The notes under the pieces: generated by a model
The model's database searches: none
What the model was told of the DNA's origin: nothing
Seen by the model: only the letters and a program-made list of their open reading frames with translations
Shown: piece after piece, positions 18,018 through 28,228 of the stretch
Numbering within the stretch: the stretch's first letter is position 1
How the letters are laid out: each line of letters starts with the position of its first letter
Made by a program: the position numbers and the translations under genes
NCBI GenBank assembly: GCA_017302255.1
Contig: JAFLDV010000017.1
Coordinates: forward strand, 30,119-94,118
Length of the DNA stretch: 64,000 nucleotides
Reading direction: 5' to 3'
From: Gammaproteobacteria bacterium
GTDB lineage: Bacteria; Pseudomonadota; Gammaproteobacteria; Enterobacterales; Alteromonadaceae

Positions 18018-21000
18018 TTATTCTGCCTCAAGCGCCATTTGTCTGGCATGGTCAGCATGGTGATCGCGGGCTAACCAAACATAGATTGACGGCAATACGT
18101 AAAGCGTGAACACAGTACCAATTGCCATACCAAAGACTAAGACAATACCGATAGAGTTCCGGGCTTCTGCACCAGCACCTTCAGCAAATATCAGAGGAGT
18201 GTGACCAGCAATGGTAGCAATACTCGTCATCAAGACCGGACGTAAGCGCAGAATTGACTCCTGACGCACCGCATCGAGCTTATTCAAACCTTCTTCTTGC
18301 AGCTTATTTGCAAACTCAACAACTAAGATACCGTTGCGAGCAATCAACCCCACCAAGGTCACCAAACCAACCTGCGAATAAATATTCAGCGTGCTGGTAA
18401 AGGCGTCGGTAAAGTGCGGCATTGGTGCTGGGATCTTCAAGAAAGTGAAGACTAAGGCTCCAAACATTGCTAATGGCACTGAGCCAAGCAGAATTACCAA
18501 CGGGTCGCGGAAGCTATTGTATTGCGCTGCAAGCACTAAGAAAATCATGGTTAGCGCAGTTAAAAACGCAGGCAAGAAGGTATTGCCTTCACGTTTTAAC
18601 TGACGTGATTCCCCAGTGTAATCCACAGTGTAATTTGACGGCAGAATACGCTGAGCCTCTTTATCCATATAATCAAGCACAGTGCCTAGCGGCTGAATAG
18701 CAACCCCGCTAATTTTTACCGCGTTAAGTTGCTGCATGCGATTGATGCTACGTGGCACTGTGGCATGGGTCATGGTTGCAATTTGGTCTAACCGGATCAT
18801 GGTGTTATTTGGACCCGTGATGTAAAGCTTACCCAAATCATCTGGTGTCAGGCGCTCAGCGCGCTTCACTTGTGGAATAACTTTGTAACTTAAGCCATCC
18901 ATATTAAAGCGATTAACCCAACCACCGCCCAAAAGGGTCCCAAGATCACGGGTGACAGTTGCCATATCAAGACCTAAATCAGCAACTTTTTCCCGGTCGA
19001 TATCTAAACGATATTCTGGTTGGTCGACTTTGACATCTAACATCGGTGGGAAAGCAAACAGGCCACTTTTAGTAAAAATGTCTTGTAATTTCAACGCATA
19101 TTCAAATATTTCTTGGCTATTTGCGGTTGAGGCAATGACAAACTCTACCGGAAACTGACCACCACCAGGTAAAGACGGTGGGGTAATTGGCAAAATACGT
19201 ACGCCGGCAATTTCCGAAAGTCGCTGTTGCACTTCTGGCAAAATCTCAGCGGTAGTGCGATCACGCTCATCCCAAGGTTTAGTTACCATGCCGCTAAAAC
19301 CGCCGGTCGGGAAATTGATTTGGAAAGTAAAATCAGTTTCCGGCACATTCATAAACACTTGGTTGACTTGCTTACCATAAAACGACGATTGATCGATGGT
19401 AGCATTCGGCGATGAATCAACAATACCAAAGATAACGCCTTGGTCCTCAGTGGGCGCAAGTTCTGGAGCTGACTTCATGTATAGAGGTACAGTTAAACCC
19501 GCAATTGCAACCCAGAATAAGTAAACACCCCAACGATTCTTAAGCGTAACTTGCAAAGTACGATTGTAGAAATGAGTAAATCTATCAAACAGATTGGACA
19601 ACGGCGCTTTGATTTCAGAATGCGGCTTTAACATCCGTGATGCCATCATTGGCGATAAAACGATAGCGACTATTGCCGAAATCGCTACAGCCCCAGCGAG
19701 GGTGATAGCAAATTCACGGAATAAAGTCCCGGTCAAACCACCTTGTAAACCGATGGGCACATACACAGAAATCAGCGTGATGGTCATGGCGATAATTGGG
19801 CCTGCCAATTCACGAGCCGCCACAATTGCCGCTTTGTATGGTTTTAGACCTTCTTGAATGTGCCGTTCGATATTCTCAACCATGACGATGGCATCATCTA
19901 CCACCAGACCGACTGACAATACAATTGACAGTAAGGTCAGCAAATTCAATGAAAAGCCGCAGACTTTCATAATGAATAACGCACCAATCAAGGACAATGG
20001 AATTGCCACTATTGGGATAAGCACCGAACGACTAAAACCTAAGAACAAGAAAATAACCACAATAATGATGGCTAAGGTTTCCGCTAGTGTCTTAATAACA
20101 TCTTTAATTGCTGCATCAATATACTTGGTGGCATCGTAAGAAACTTCAGCAGACAATCCTGCCGGCAGCTCCGCTTTGATCGATTCCATCTCAGTCGTCA
20201 CCGCTTTGATAACTTCCAAGCTATTGGCATTAGGCGCGACAAACACCCCCATAAATACAGCGGTTTGACCGGAGTAATTCACTTCGACACTATAATCGTC
20301 AGCACCCAACACGACATCCGCAACATCTTGCAAACGAATAACGCCGTCCGTGCTATGACGAACCACCATGCGCTTGAAGTCTTCAACATTGTTCATATCA
20401 GCGTTGGCATTAAGGTTCACTTGGGTGTAAGAACCCCTCGTTTGGCCAAGAGCCGCTTGGACGTTGTTTGCGGTTAAGGCATTTCGAACGTCCATCGGCG
20501 TAACACCAAGCGCTGCCATTTTTTCAGTTTTTAACCAAATCCGCATAGCGAATGTACGACCACCTAGGATTTCCGCTTTTTGCACACCAGGGACCGCGAT
20601 TAAACGTGGCTGGACTGATCGGGTTAAAAACTCGGTGATTTGGTTTTGCTCCAAAATGTCGGAGCTGAAACTTAAGTAGGCCTGTGCAAATTGACTATCA
20701 GCTGCTTCAATGGCAATTGACGGCACTTCAGCTTCAGGCGGCAACTCACCACGAACTTGGTTCACTTTGGCAGTGATTTCGGTCATCGCTTTCAGCGGAT
20801 CGTAATTCAAGGTTAAATGTGCAGATATGGTCGAAACACCCATGGTGCTTTGAGATTCGACGTAATCAATACCGCCAGCAGAAGCGATCGCTCGCTCGAT
20901 TGGCGATGTGATAAAGCCGCGGACCAACTCAGCATTGGCGCCGACATAGACAGTGGTAATTTTGATCACCGCAATATCGCTACGCGGGTATTGTCGAACT

Positions 21001-21098
21001 GACATGTTCCCGAGCGATTGCATGCCGGCAAGCACGATCAGCAAGCTGACGACGATGGCAAGCACCGGCTTTTTAATAAAGATATCGGTAAATTTCAT
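18018..21098 (-). CDS. RND-family multidrug efflux permease (HAE1 type)
   Basis: A 1026-residue inner-membrane proton antiporter of the AcrB/MexF class. The start KFTDIFIKKPVLAIVVSLLIVLAG is the first membrane helix. The proton-relay aspartates are present in helix 4 (GLVVDDAIVMVENIERH). Two large periplasmic loops and twelve membrane helices are expected; the second helix bundle includes FLVLAAQYNSFRDP and GLIARNGILVVEFAN. It lies 59 bases after its membrane fusion protein. No outer-membrane partner is adjacent, so TolC at 2.6 kb is a likely one. The drug spectrum cannot be predicted. Confidence 0.92.
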   Translation of the reverse strand: MKFTDIFIKKPVLAIVVSLLIVLAGMQSLGNMSVRQYPRSDIAVIKITTVYVGANAELVRGFITSPIERAIASAGGIDYVESQSTMGVSTISAHLTLNYDPLKAMTEITAKVNQVRGELPPEAEVPSIAIEAADSQFAQAYLSFSSDILEQNQITEFLTRSVQPRLIAVPGVQKAEILGGRTFAMRIWLKTEKMAALGVTPMDVRNALTANNVQAALGQTRGSYTQVNLNANADMNNVEDFKRMVVRHSTDGVIRLQDVADVVLGADDYSVEVNYSGQTAVFMGVFVAPNANSLEVIKAVTTEMESIKAELPAGLSAEVSYDATKYIDAAIKDVIKTLAETLAIIIVVIFLFLGFSRSVLIPIVAIPLSLIGALFIMKVCGFSLNLLTLLSIVLSVGLVVDDAIVMVENIERHIQEGLKPYKAAIVAARELAGPIIAMTITLISVYVPIGLQGGLTGTLFREFAITLAGAVAISAIVAIVLSPMMASRMLKPHSEIKAPLSNLFDRFTHFYNRTLQVTLKNRWGVYLFWVAIAGLTVPLYMKSAPELAPTEDQGVIFGIVDSSPNATIDQSSFYGKQVNQVFMNVPETDFTFQINFPTGGFSGMVTKPWDERDRTTAEILPEVQQRLSEIAGVRILPITPPSLPGGGQFPVEFVIASTANSQEIFEYALKLQDIFTKSGLFAFPPMLDVKVDQPEYRLDIDREKVADLGLDMATVTRDLGTLLGGGWVNRFNMDGLSYKVIPQVKRAERLTPDDLGKLYITGPNNTMIRLDQIATMTHATVPRSINRMQQLNAVKISGVAIQPLGTVLDYMDKEAQRILPSNYTVDYTGESRQLKREGNTFLPAFLTALTMIFLVLAAQYNSFRDPLVILLGSVPLAMFGALVFTFLKIPAPMPHFTDAFTSTLNIYSQVGLVTLVGLIARNGILVVEFANKLQEEGLNKLDAVRQESILRLRPVLMTSIATIAGHTPLIFAEGAGAEARNSIGIVLVFGMAIGTVFTLYVLPSIYVWLARDHHADHARQMALEAE

Positions 21099-21157
21099 GG
21101 TAACCCCATTGCAAAAAATTCAACTAACCGCAAACGACAGTCATGAAAGCAGGCGAA

Positions 21158-22273
21158 TTAGCTATCGCTTGGTGTCGGTTCAGTTTTAAATTCTGGTGTC
21201 GGATTCGCCGAGATCACCACTGCTTGGTTGTTAAATAGTTTGAAAGCGCCAGCGCTAACAACTCGCTCACCTGGTTTTAAGCCCTTCAGCACCTCCACGA
21301 AGTCACCGCGAGACTTACCTAATTGCACAAACTGTTGGCGAGCAACTAATGAGCCTGAAGTTTTGCCATCATCAACCACAAACACTGTGTCACCATATGG
21401 TGCATACACCACAGCAGTTGCTGGCACTGCCAACACCGCATGAGGCTCAGTGAGTGTCACTGTCGTAGTCACTGCCATACCTGGGACTAATTTTTTATCG
21501 GCATTATCTAGTGAAGACTGCACCTGAACATTGCGGGTAGTAACGTTGATTTCTGCACCGATGGCAGTAACTAAACCATTAACCTTGATATCGGCTGCAG
21601 CAACTTCCACCGGTAAACCTGTGGTCAAGCGATTCAACCAATCCTGTGGCACCGGGAAATTCACCCGTACACGATTAGTCGCTTGCAGAGAAACAATCTC
21701 TGTACCGACTTGCAAGTCAGTCCCTAAGTCGACTTGGCGTAAACCAACACGGCCATCAAATGGCGCACGGATAAGCTTTTTCTGCAAAGTAGCGTTTAAA
21801 TCATCAACATCGCCTTGTGATGACTCTACTTGTTGCAATGCTGAATCCACTTCACTTTGAGAGGCGATTTTATTTTTGTTTAATTCGACGATGCGCTGAT
21901 AACTAGTTTTTGCCAACTTTAACCGCGCTTGTGCGGCATTCAGCTGCGCAGTTTCGTTAATCGCTTCTTGCTCAATCAACACGTCGCCAGCTTTCACTTC
22001 AGCGCCGGATTGGAAAGTAATACGTTTAACTTTGCCAGGCACTTGCGCAGAAATCATGATGCCTTCATCAGCTTCGACAGTACCAATAGCGACATACACA
22101 TTCGGCCAACTTTGCTGCTCAGCCTTAAACACACTAACGGTTTCTGGCGGTGGAAGAAAACTTTCATTACTGTCCATCATAATTGAGAATTGATCCCACT
22201 TAACTGCGAACAAAATGCCCACGATAACGACCAAGCCTGCAAAGGAGAACCCTACTGATTTAATTTGACTCAT
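21158..22273 (-). CDS. RND efflux membrane fusion protein
   Basis: A 371-residue periplasmic adaptor with an N-terminal membrane anchor (VGFSFAGLVVIVGILFAVKW). The lipoyl half-motif (ISAQVPGKVKRITFQSGAEVKAGDVL), a coiled-coil hairpin (residues 110-160) and the returning lipoyl half (KLIRAPFDGRVGLRQVDLG) are clear, then the beta-barrel and membrane-proximal domains. It links the RND permease to an outer-membrane channel. It is the first gene of the two-gene operon. There is no signal for lipid attachment, so it is anchored by its helix rather than by a lipid. Confidence 0.9.
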   Translation of the reverse strand: MSQIKSVGFSFAGLVVIVGILFAVKWDQFSIMMDSNESFLPPPETVSVFKAEQQSWPNVYVAIGTVEADEGIMISAQVPGKVKRITFQSGAEVKAGDVLIEQEAINETAQLNAAQARLKLAKTSYQRIVELNKNKIASQSEVDSALQQVESSQGDVDDLNATLQKKLIRAPFDGRVGLRQVDLGTDLQVGTEIVSLQATNRVRVNFPVPQDWLNRLTTGLPVEVAAADIKVNGLVTAIGAEINVTTRNVQVQSSLDNADKKLVPGMAVTTTVTLTEPHAVLAVPATAVVYAPYGDTVFVVDDGKTSGSLVARQQFVQLGKSRGDFVEVLKGLKPGERVVSAGAFKLFNNQAVVISANPTPEFKTEPTPSDS

Positions 22274-22703
22274 ATTCAGCGCCGTATTGATTAATTAAAT
22301 AGAAACTGTTGGAAAACCAATTCAGCATTGAAGAAAACTGCTGTGTTAACCAATTGCATTTTTGCTACAGATATCGCAAAGCGCAGTGACTTCCTTTGGC
22401 TTGCGATGAAAACACCTGTATAAAATAACACCCTTTCTTATTGCGAGCCAGTCGCATTTCGCAAAATATCATCGCCAAAGTGTAAAGACCTGTAACGACT
22501 GGTACAGAATCATACCTTGCAAACTACTAATTGGGAAGTCAGGGTTTCGATAAGACGAGATAGTTCTGCGATTTAAGGTAAAACTCAGTTACTAACTCAG
22601 CAAAAAACAGCAGGACAATACTGCGGTAATAAACCGCCACGGCTTGCATAAGGTTTTTACGAATGCTTGGCGGGACTATTCACGAATCACTTTTGGCCTG
22701 CGG
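22274..22703. other. 430-base non-coding gap upstream of the efflux operon
   Basis: Both neighbours read leftwards, so this gap holds the end of the folK transcript and the promoter of the efflux operon. No regulator gene and no convincing ORF is present. A 12-base-pair stem with a TGC loop at 22687-22713 (TCACTTTTGGCC with GGCTAAAAGTGA) covers the folK stop, but lacks a T run. I could not identify the efflux promoter with confidence. Confidence 0.5.
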
Positions 22704-23186
22704 CTAAAAGTGAAACGGAACCGGCCAAATACGTTGCTCACTTTGATATTGCGCCCAAAGCTGCGCATAAGATTGACCGGCAATTGGATGAGATAAGTCT
22801 GGTGCTATTTCAGCTAAGGGCCACAGCACAAAGGCATTATATAGAATTTCCGCCCGCGGCAACTCCACCGGACTTTGACAAACCTGATCGTCGTACGTCA
22901 ATAAATCCAAATCTAAGGTACGTCCGGAAAACTTCTCACCACCACGAACCCGACCATAGTTATCTTCAATGGCTTTAAACAAGGCTACACATTGATGGAT
23001 CGGCAATTCAGTTTGTGCGCCGATCACCATGTTATAAAACGGGTCACCCTTAAAGCCAACCGCATCACTCTCATAAACCGATGACAGCTTCAAAGCGCCA
23101 AAAGCTTCAGTAAGCGCGGCAACGGCCATTTTGATGTGATAATCACGATTACAATTGGTACCCACACTAATGTAAATTTGCGGCAT
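22704..23186 (-). CDS. folK: 6-hydroxymethyl-7,8-dihydropterin pyrophosphokinase
   Basis: A 160-residue folate pathway enzyme that transfers pyrophosphate from ATP to hydroxymethyl-dihydropterin. The family blocks are VGTNCNRD at the start, VYESDAVGF, FYNMVIGAQT, and the metal/ATP signature GRTLDLDLLTYDD. The ATG at 23186 overlaps the folB stop (TAATG), giving translational coupling; a GTG two codons upstream is less likely. The short, HPPK-only length is close to E. coli FolK (159). folB-folK adjacency means two folate steps are co-expressed. Confidence 0.9.
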   Translation of the reverse strand: MPQIYISVGTNCNRDYHIKMAVAALTEAFGALKLSSVYESDAVGFKGDPFYNMVIGAQTELPIHQCVALFKAIEDNYGRVRGGEKFSGRTLDLDLLTYDDQVCQSPVELPRAEILYNAFVLWPLAEIAPDLSHPIAGQSYAQLWAQYQSEQRIWPVPFHF

Positions 23187-23539
23187 TACCACTGGCCTCG
23201 GCGAATAGCAACGCCTACAGTTTGCGCGGCTGGCACTGCCCCGGGTTTACATACACGCACGGCGACGGCCTTAGTCGCAAATTCCGTCAACAACATTGAA
23301 GCAATACGCTCTGCAACTGTTTCAATCAACTCAATTGGCTTGGCTTGTACGAGCGCGGTGACCTGCTGGCAAATCACTGCGTAGTCTAAAGTTTGCCGAA
23401 TATCATCATCCGCAGCGGCGGCTCGGATATCTGTAGCGAGTTCTAAGTCGATTAGCAGTTTTTGTTGAATAGTTTTTTCCCATTCGTAAACGCCAATCAC
23501 GCTGCTAATTTCGAGCTGTTGTACAAAAACTATATCCAT
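23186..23539 (-). CDS. folB: Dihydroneopterin aldolase
   Basis: A 117-residue aldolase that cleaves dihydroneopterin to hydroxymethyl-dihydropterin and glycolaldehyde, the step before FolK. It reads MDIVFVQQLEISSVIGVYEWE with the family signature, then LDYAVICQQV and IETVAERIAS with the catalytic Glu/Lys area (VCKPGAVPAAQTVGV). Upstream codons are open for 19 more residues, but the ATG at 23539 matches the usual FolB start. It diverges from plsY as in E. coli and overlaps folK by one base. Confidence 0.9.
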   Translation of the reverse strand: MDIVFVQQLEISSVIGVYEWEKTIQQKLLIDLELATDIRAAAADDDIRQTLDYAVICQQVTALVQAKPIELIETVAERIASMLLTEFATKAVAVRVCKPGAVPAAQTVGVAIRRGQW

Positions 23540-23702
23540 CAAGTCGTTCCGCATTGGCGTTTGGTTGGAATTAGGGTAGTCTGGTCGGATAGGCAAAACC
23601 GATAAAAGTCTATAATCTGGCCACTTTTATTGACCGGTTTTGCATTTCGCGCCGTAGAAGCGCTGATCTTAACGCAAAACCGCTGACTGAGGAAATCCAT
23701 TC

Positions 23703-24308
23703 ATGACATTGACGATCGCCGGAATGATGCTAGTCGCATATTTATGCGGCTCGGTTTCTTCTGCCGTCATTATCTGTCAGCTGTTTCGTCTGCCCGACCC
23801 GCGTTTACATGGCTCAGGTAATCCTGGTGCCACAAACGTGCTTCGCCTTGGTGGCACTTTACCTGCAGTTTTGGTGCTTGTCGTTGATGTGCTTAAAGGC
23901 ACAATCCCCGTCTGGGCTTCTTATTTTTTAAAAATTGAGCCGTTTTATTTGGGCATGATCGCGGTTTTCGCCTGTTTAGGCCACATTTACCCAGTGTTTT
24001 TTGGTTTCAAAGGCGGAAAAGCAGTGGCAACAGCCTTTGGCACCATGCTGCCTATTGGTTTAGATTTAGCTGGTCTATTAGTTTCAACCTGGATGATGTT
24101 GGTTGGCGCTACCGGGTATTCTTCTTTCGCGGCGATAGTCACCGTGTGCTTAGCACCGATTTTCACTTGGTTTATCAAGCCTTTATACACATTTCCGGTC
24201 TTAATGATCAGTATCTTGATCGTGTTTCGGCACCGTCACAATATGCTGCGCTTATTACAAGGCAATGAAAGTAAAGTCTGGGATAAACACAAACGCCCGA
24301 AAGAATAA
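23703..24308 (+). CDS. plsY: Acyl-phosphate:glycerol-3-phosphate acyltransferase PlsY
   Basis: A 201-residue inner-membrane enzyme that acylates glycerol 3-phosphate from acyl phosphate, the first step of phospholipid synthesis. Five membrane helices can be followed, and the three PlsY motifs are present: [12 protein letters not shown] with its Ser and Arg, [18 protein letters not shown], and the late [13 protein letters not shown]. Its position opposite folB and near tsaD and rpsU is conserved in gammaproteobacteria. A TATAAT box lies at 23611-23616, without a convincing -35. Confidence 0.93.
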   Translation: MTLTIAGMMLVAYLCGSVSSAVIICQLFRLPDPRLHGSGNPGATNVLRLGGTLPAVLVLVVDVLKGTIPVWASYFLKIEPFYLGMIAVFACLGHIYPVFFGFKGGKAVATAFGTMLPIGLDLAGLLVSTWMMLVGATGYSSFAAIVTVCLAPIFTWFIKPLYTFPVLMISILIVFRHRHNMLRLLQGNESKVWDKHKRPKE

Positions 24309-24421
24309 CTCACTGAATTCACTCACCTAAGCCAATCTTCGAGCATAAATTTGGCTTGGCATTCTTCCTCAGATGATTTTTGCGACAAGGCAAATCGGCT
24401 CACCTTGTCGCTGAAATTAGC

Positions 24422-25435
24422 CTAAAGCGGTGGCAGTTGATCCATAGGCCAACGCGGCGTCACGCCAATAGTCAAATCTTGGGCCTGGCCTGCTTTTAAC
24501 CGCTGCCAACCCGCGTAGGCAATCATCGCCCCGTTATCTGTGCAAAAGTCTTTACGTGGATAAAACACTTGCCCCTTCATCGAAGCCATTAATGCCGCTA
24601 ATTGCTCACGTAATGAGGTATTGGCACTAACACCACCGGCAACGACCAGTCGTTTTAAGCGTGTTTCCACCAGCGCCCTTTTACATTTGATGACCAAAGT
24701 ATCGACCACGGCTTGTTGGAAGGATGCGGCGATATTGGCTTGCACTTGCTCAGATGTGCCTTCGGCGGCAATCACATTGGCTGCGGCCGTTTTTAACCCA
24801 CTAAAACTGAAATCAAGTCCAGGCCTGTCGGTCATCGGCCGCGGAAACGCGTATTTTTTGGCATCACCTTGGGTAGCAAGTTTGGCTAAAAGCGGCCCGC
24901 CAGGATAGGCAAGCCCCATCAATTTGGCTGTTTTATCAAAAGCTTCACCAGCAGCATCGTCAATCGACTCACCCAGTAATTGATACTGGCCAATGCCATC
25001 AACTCGAACAATTTGTGTGTGACCGCCAGAGACTAACAACGCCAAAAATGGAAACTCCGGAGGTGTTTCTTCCAGCATCGGCGCCAACAAGTGTCCTTCC
25101 ATATGATGAACGGCTAATGCAGGTTTATCCCAAGCCAATGCTAAACTTCGACCTATGGCGGCGCCAACTAATAACGCTCCAGCGAGTCCCGGCCCCGCAG
25201 TGTAGGCGACGCCATCAATGCTTTGAGCGCCGCAATTGGCTTCTTTTAGCGCTTGCTGGATCAATGGCAGAGTTTTTCTGATATGATCACGGCTTGCGAG
25301 TTCTGGAACGACACCACCATAGTCGGCATGCAATGGGATTTGACTGTATAGTACATGGCTCATCAAGCCTTGTTCACTGTCGTAAATGGCTATCCCAGTT
25401 TCATCACAGGATGTTTCGATGCCTAAAACCCGCAT
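24422..25435 (-). CDS. tsaD: tRNA N6-adenosine threonylcarbamoyltransferase TsaD
   Basis: A 337-residue Kae1/TsaD protein that transfers the threonylcarbamoyl group to A37 of ANN-decoding tRNAs, working with TsaB, TsaC and TsaE. It starts [18 protein letters not shown], has the metal ligands HHMEGH near residue 111, the LVSGGHTQ motif, FSFSGLKT and the [17 protein letters not shown] site. It diverges from rpsU, the classical arrangement around the macromolecular synthesis operon. Full length. Confidence 0.95.
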   Translation of the reverse strand: MRVLGIETSCDETGIAIYDSEQGLMSHVLYSQIPLHADYGGVVPELASRDHIRKTLPLIQQALKEANCGAQSIDGVAYTAGPGLAGALLVGAAIGRSLALAWDKPALAVHHMEGHLLAPMLEETPPEFPFLALLVSGGHTQIVRVDGIGQYQLLGESIDDAAGEAFDKTAKLMGLAYPGGPLLAKLATQGDAKKYAFPRPMTDRPGLDFSFSGLKTAAANVIAAEGTSEQVQANIAASFQQAVVDTLVIKCKRALVETRLKRLVVAGGVSANTSLREQLAALMASMKGQVFYPRKDFCTDNGAMIAYAGWQRLKAGQAQDLTIGVTPRWPMDQLPPL

Positions 25436-25514
25436 TATTTGACCTCATTTCTCGCTTGGAAGCCGCGAATTGTAGCGGTTTCTGACAATGAGAGCCAGAG
25501 TTCTATATATTTGC

Positions 25515-25544
25515 TTTACTTTAGCGCTGGCTTTTGAGTAAAAT
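25515..25544 (+). promoter_or_regulatory. Promoter of the rpsU-yqeY-dnaG-rpoD operon
   Basis: TTTACT (25515-25520), an 18-base spacer and TAAAAT (25539-25544) form a reasonable sigma-70 promoter about 75 bases ahead of rpsU. Confidence 0.6.
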
Positions 25545-25619
25545 GCCGCACCATTTTTAAACGTATTGGTTAGCCGCTGACCGGGTCGCGGTGTCCTTAT
25601 CAACCGAGGTGAGATTTTA

Positions 25620-25835
25620 ATGCCTGTAGTGAAAGTGAAAGAAAACGAGCCATTTGACGTTGCATTACGTCGTTTCAAGCGTTCTTGCGAAAAAGCTGGT
25701 GTTCTGGCTGACGTTCGTGCAAAAGAATTCTTCGAGAAGCCAACTTGGGTTCGTAAGCGTAAAAAAGCTGCTGCTGTGAAACGTCACATGAAGAAGCTGT
25801 CACGCGAAAACGCACGTCGCATCAAACTGTACTAA
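25620..25835 (+). CDS. rpsU: 30S ribosomal protein S21
   Basis: A 71-residue, very basic ribosomal protein: [26 protein letters not shown], then the Lys/Arg-rich tail [15 protein letters not shown] ending RRIKLY. Length and sequence are those of gammaproteobacterial S21. A strong GAGGTGA ribosome-binding site precedes the ATG. First gene of the macromolecular synthesis operon that also carries primase and the major sigma factor. Confidence 0.98.
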   Translation: MPVVKVKENEPFDVALRRFKRSCEKAGVLADVRAKEFFEKPTWVRKRKKAAAVKRHMKKLSRENARRIKLY

Positions 25836-25850
25836 TTAGTAGTCGTTTAG

Positions 25851-26294
25851 ATGTCACTGCTCGAGCAACTTCAGGAAGCGCAAAAAGACGCCATGCGAGC
25901 CAAGGATAAATTACGCCTTGGCACTATTCGTTTGGCGTTGGCGGAAGTTAAACAACGCCAAATTGATGCACAAATGATTCCTGATGATGCGAACATTCTG
26001 GCGATCCTGACCAAAATGGTTAAACAGCGTAAAGAATCTGCTAGTCAGTATTCTGCTGCAGCCAGACAGGATCTCGCCGATGTTGAGTTGGCAGAAATAA
26101 CGATTATTGAGCAGTTTTTACCGCAAGCCCTAACTCAGGCCGAGCTAGACGATTTGTTGACGCAAGCAATTGCTGAAACTGGCGCTAGCAATATGCAGGA
26201 TATGGCAAAAGTGATGGCATGGTTGAGACCGCAAGTTCAAGGCAGAACCGATATGGGCGCTTTGAGTGGTCTTGTTAAAAACCGCCTGAACTAA
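25851..26294 (+). CDS. yqeY: GatB/YqeY-domain protein
   Basis: A 147-residue helical protein with the YqeY pattern: MSLLEQLQEAQKDAMRAKDKLRLGTIR, then KQRKESASQYSAAARQDLA and the C-terminal QGRTDMGALSGLVKNRL. It resembles the tail domain of the GatB amidotransferase subunit but stands alone; its function is unsettled. It starts 15 bases after rpsU and is followed by an attenuator ahead of dnaG. This insertion between rpsU and dnaG is common outside the Enterobacteriaceae. Confidence 0.88.
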   Translation: MSLLEQLQEAQKDAMRAKDKLRLGTIRLALAEVKQRQIDAQMIPDDANILAILTKMVKQRKESASQYSAAARQDLADVELAEITIIEQFLPQALTQAELDDLLTQAIAETGASNMQDMAKVMAWLRPQVQGRTDMGALSGLVKNRLN

Positions 26295-26345
26295 CCGCTT
26301 TTTTGCGAAGCGACTGAATTAACGGCTTCCGCTGTTAAACTGCAC

Positions 26346-26374
26346 ACCGTGCCTTGCGCACGGTTTGTCTTTTT
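26346..26374 (+). terminator. Attenuator-type terminator before dnaG
   Basis: ACCGTGC and GCACGGT form a seven-base-pair stem with a CTTGC loop, followed by TTGTCTTTTT. It lies inside the operon, like the E. coli terminator that lowers primase expression relative to S21. Confidence 0.75.
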
Positions 26375-26406
26375 CTGGGTATCGCATTTTAGCTAAAAGG
26401 AAAAAG

Positions 26407-28122
26407 GTGGCAGGACAAATTCCAAGACCCTTTATTGACGATCTGTTAGCCAGAACCGACATTGTCGAGTTGATCGATCAGCGGGTACCTCTCAAAAAAG
26501 CCGGCAAGAACTACGCGGCTTGCTGCCCTTTTCATAGCGAAAAATCTCCATCATTTACCGTAAGTGCCGACAAACAGTTTTATCATTGCTTTGGTTGTGG
26601 TGCTCACGGCAATGCCATTAGTTTTATGATGGCGTTTGAACAACTTGAATTCGTCGAAGCCATCGAAGAGTTGGCGAAGATGCACCATTTGGAAATCCCA
26701 CGCGAAGCCGGACATAAGCCTTATGTGCAAGGCAGCGTTGATGACTATAACCAAATGGACAAAGCAACCAAGATTTATCAGCAACAGTTGACGTTAAGCG
26801 CCACGGCAAAAGCTTATGCAGCTAAACGCGGTTTATCAGAGAGAACAATCGATAAATACGCGATTGGTTATGCTCCTGATAGTTGGGACTTAGTATTAAA
26901 GCAGCTTGGCCAAAGTAGACCCGCTCGTGATCAGTTGTTCGAGCTCAAGCTGACCAATCGAAATGAAAATGGCCGCGAGTACGATTTTTTCCGCGACCGT
27001 TTGATGTTTCCGATCCGAGACAAACGCGGCCGAGTCATCGGTTTTGGTGGTCGCGTGCTTGGTGATGGCACACCCAAATATCTAAACTCGCCAGAAACCA
27101 GATTGTTCCATAAAGGCCGTGAACTTTATGGTCTTTTCGAAGCCAGACAACAAGAGCGCGTCTCACAACTATTAGTTGTTGAAGGATATATGGACGTGGT
27201 GATGTTGTCTGAGCACGGCATCGATTTTGCGGTGGCTTGTCTTGGCACCGCTACTAGTTCTGAACATATGCAGACGATGTTCCGCTTTTGCCCCACAATA
27301 ATTTGTTGCTATGATGGGGATAGAGCAGGTCGAGATGCTGCTTGGCGGGCGTTACAAAGTGCCCTGCCAAATTTAAAAGATGGTGTAGAACTAAAGTTCG
27401 TGTTTTTGCCTGATGGCGAAGATCCGGATTCTTTGGTCAGTAAAGAAGGCAAAGATGCATTTCTATTGCGCCTCAACGAGGCACTGCCGCTGTCGACCTA
27501 TTTATTCGATAGATTGCTCTCAGAAATGGACGTGACCAGCGATGCGGGTAAATCAGCGCTTTGGTCAAAGGCCAATGAAATGATTAGTACTATCCCAAGC
27601 GAATTCTATCGGGAAGCTTTACTGGACAAACTGGCAAATTTAGTTGGCAGACCACGCACTGTACAAACTCGCACTAAAAATGCTCGTGCGGTCGCAAATA
27701 CGCCACAAAGCACTAAGATTACACCAATGCGTCGAGCAATCGCGTTATTGCTGCAGCAGCCGTTGTTAGCAAAAGCGATGCCAGTGGCGCCAGAACTAAA
27801 TGACGCAAATATTCCAGGCGTCCAGCTGCTGTTAAGCATTCAGCAGCGATTGTTAGAGCGTCCGGAGTTAACGACGGCGCAGTTGTTAGAACATTGGCGG
27901 GATACGCCAGAGTATGGAATTTTAGCGAAATTGGCTTTATGGGACCATCAGGTCGCTGAAGAACAATTGACCCAAGAGTTTCTAGATACATTTCGTTCGA
28001 TTGAAGACCAATATTTGCAGCAACGCCTTGAATCTTTACAGCGCAAGGACCAACTTAGCAAATTATCGGTCGCCGAACGACATGAGTACGCCATGCTGTT
28101 GAAAGCGTTCAAGAGCAAATAA
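26407..28122 (+). CDS. dnaG: DNA primase
   Basis: A 571-residue primase. The zinc-binding domain has CCPFHSEKSPSF and FHCFGCG-like spacing (YHCFGCGAHGNA), the TOPRIM core has VVEGYMDVVML and YDGDRAGRDAA, and the C-terminal third is the DnaB-interacting helical domain. It makes the RNA primers for replication. I choose the GTG at 26407 (VAGQIPRPFIDDLLAR), which matches the E. coli start and has AAGG ahead, rather than an ATG 14 codons upstream. Low level is expected from the GTG start together with the upstream attenuator. Confidence 0.95.
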   Translation: MAGQIPRPFIDDLLARTDIVELIDQRVPLKKAGKNYAACCPFHSEKSPSFTVSADKQFYHCFGCGAHGNAISFMMAFEQLEFVEAIEELAKMHHLEIPREAGHKPYVQGSVDDYNQMDKATKIYQQQLTLSATAKAYAAKRGLSERTIDKYAIGYAPDSWDLVLKQLGQSRPARDQLFELKLTNRNENGREYDFFRDRLMFPIRDKRGRVIGFGGRVLGDGTPKYLNSPETRLFHKGRELYGLFEARQQERVSQLLVVEGYMDVVMLSEHGIDFAVACLGTATSSEHMQTMFRFCPTIICCYDGDRAGRDAAWRALQSALPNLKDGVELKFVFLPDGEDPDSLVSKEGKDAFLLRLNEALPLSTYLFDRLLSEMDVTSDAGKSALWSKANEMISTIPSEFYREALLDKLANLVGRPRTVQTRTKNARAVANTPQSTKITPMRRAIALLLQQPLLAKAMPVAPELNDANIPGVQLLLSIQQRLLERPELTTAQLLEHWRDTPEYGILAKLALWDHQVAEEQLTQEFLDTFRSIEDQYLQQRLESLQRKDQLSKLSVAERHEYAMLLKAFKSK

Positions 28123-28165
28123 AACGCGGATCTGCAAAGCTTAGCTGGCTAGAAAAGCTACGCTT

Positions 28166-28174
28166 TGTTATAAT
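28166..28174 (+). promoter_or_regulatory. Extended -10 promoter ahead of rpoD
   Basis: TGTTATAAT combines a perfect TATAAT (28169-28174) with the TGn extension, in the gap between dnaG and rpoD. No good -35 is present, as is usual for extended -10 promoters. It would let sigma-70 be made independently of the upstream genes. Confidence 0.65.
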
Positions 28175-28228
28175 CGTCGATTCGCATTTTTGAATTTAAC
28201 TATATATTTGGGTGGAAGAGCAGCCTCT

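Noticed and set aside
24382..24411. GCGACAAGG...CCTTGTCGC hairpin between plsY and tsaD as terminator
   Set aside because: The stem is perfect, but there is no T run in either direction after it; not supported as a terminator.
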